Source: NCED01 sp035493955
Lineage (GTDB): Bacteria > Pseudomonadota > Alphaproteobacteria > Caulobacterales > Caulobacteraceae
NCBI GenBank assembly: GCA_035493955.1
Contig: DATJHI010000040.1
Coordinates: 1 to 64,000, forward strand
DNA: 64,000 nucleotides
Direction of reading: 5' to 3'
Part shown: piece by piece, positions 63,305 to 64,000 of the stretch
Position numbering within the stretch: position 1 is the stretch's first letter
Layout of the letters: every line of letters starts with the position of its first letter
Notes under the pieces: generated by a model
Databases searched by the model: none
Told to the model about the DNA's origin: nothing
What the model saw: the letters and a program-made list of their open reading frames with translations, nothing else
Made by a program: the position numbers and the translations under genes

Positions 63305-64000
63305 CTACATGTTCGGATAGTTCGGCCCCCCGCCGCCCTCGGGGGTGGTCCAGACGATGTTCTGCGACGGGTCCTTGATGTCGCAGGTCTTGCAGTGGAC
63401 GCAGTTCTGGAAGTTGATCACGAACTTCGGCCCGGCCGTTTCCTCCACCACCTCATAGACCCCCGCCGGACAGTAGAGCCGCGCCGGTTCGCCATAGAGG
63501 GGCAGGTTCACCGCGATGGGAACGGAGGGGTCCTTCAGCTTCAGATGGCTGGGCTGGTCCTCCTCGTGGTTGGTGTTGGAGATGAATACCGAGGACAGCT
63601 TGTCGAAGCTGATCACCCCGTCGGGCTTGGGATAGACGATCGGCTTGTAGTCCTTGGCCAGACCCGTGGCCTCGGCGTCGGTCTTGCCGTGCTTCAGGGT
63701 GCCGAAGGGGGAGAAGCCGCCCAGGAGGGTGGTGCACCACATCTCGATCCCACCGAGCATGATGCCGAGGGTGGTGCCGAACCGCGACCACAGGGGTTTG
63801 ACGTTGCGGACCCCGAACAGCTCCTTGCGGATGGCCGAGGCCTCGTAGGCCGCCTGGTAGGCGACCAGTTCGTCGCCGCCGCGCCCCTCGGCGATGGCGG
63901 CCAGGGCCGCGTCGGCGGCGAGGACGCCCGAACGGATGGCGTTATGGCTGCCCTTGATGCGCGGCACGTTGAGGAAGCCGGCGTCGTCGCCGATCAGGGC
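63305..64000 (-). CDS. electron transfer flavoprotein-ubiquinone oxidoreductase, C-terminal part (cut by window edge)
   Basis: Only the last 231 residues lie in the window. They match ETF-QO, which passes electrons from ETF to ubiquinone: GDDAGFLNVPRIKGSHNAIRSG (FAD side, cited from position), the segment LYCPAGVYEVVEETAG, and the [4Fe-4S] cluster region NFQNCVHCKTCDIKDPSQNI with the ending TTPEGGGGPNYPNM. The gene continues to the right beyond base 64000. The separation from the TPR gene is 83 bases, so they may be separate units. Confidence 0.94.
   Translation of the reverse strand, partial: ALIGDDAGFLNVPRIKGSHNAIRSGVLAADAALAAIAEGRGGDELVAYQAAYEASAIRKELFGVRNVKPLWSRFGTTLGIMLGGIEMWCTTLLGGFSPFGTLKHGKTDAEATGLAKDYKPIVYPKPDGVISFDKLSSVFISNTNHEEDQPSHLKLKDPSVPIAVNLPLYGEPARLYCPAGVYEVVEETAGPKFVINFQNCVHCKTCDIKDPSQNIVWTTPEGGGGPNYPNM

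Overview
The window is a high-GC, gene-dense chromosomal segment from an alphaproteobacterium, almost certainly Caulobacteraceae (Caulobacter or Phenylobacterium). The main evidence is a set of genes known mainly from Caulobacter flagellar work: fliX divergent from flgI-cheL-flbY, flaEY, flaF, flbT and the TPR-glycosyltransferase flmG. Two sigma-54 promoters with FlbD-type ftr palindromes, alphaproteobacterial LexA boxes (GTTC-N7-GTTC) and a DksA with a one-cysteine finger agree with this. No rRNA, tRNA, CRISPR array, insertion sequence or prophage was seen, and the gene content looks vertically inherited apart from possible variable parts of the flagellar glycosylation locus.

Layout. 1-3.4 kb: dksA, then fliX | flgI-cheL-flbY (basal body P-ring and rod assembly). 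3.4-9.7 kb: a DoxX protein, SOS-controlled uvrA, and three tandem paralogous membrane proteins of unknown function, the first with its own LexA box. 9.8-16 kb: trmFO, an NDUFAF6-like squalene/phytoene-synthase-fold protein, a PuuD-like membrane protein, an Mth938/NDUFAF3-like protein, and the secF-secD-yajC translocase genes. 16-23.1 kb: a DUF815 ATPase, a LysM/LytM lipoprotein of the NlpD/DipM type, pcm, surE, serS and tatC-tatB-tatA. 23.2-30.9 kb: small hypotheticals, arfB, gyrA-coaD-peptidyl-prolyl isomerase, a phosphatase-like protein, SOS-box ssb and two envelope hypotheticals.

30.9-46.2 kb is the most distinctive region, a flagellin and flagellin-glycosylation island. It carries flaEY, a two-motif aspartic protease, pseG, pseH, pseI, pseC, two flagellins with flaG between them, a SAM methyltransferase with a CMP-Neu5Ac-hydroxylase-like metallo-hydrolase, flaF, flbT and flmG. 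Together these would make a pseudaminic-acid-type sugar, possibly tailor it, transfer it to flagellin through FlmG, and balance flagellin synthesis through FlaF/FlbT. PseB and PseF are not in the window, so the pathway must be completed elsewhere.

46.3-64 kb returns to housekeeping and small accessory genes: acidic proteins, a universal stress protein, an HD nucleotidase, a tyrosine phosphatase, an NrtR-like regulator, ppdK, glyQ-glyS, a fasciclin protein, glnK-amtB, ispE, a TPR lipoprotein, and the C-terminal part of ETF-ubiquinone oxidoreductase running off the right edge.
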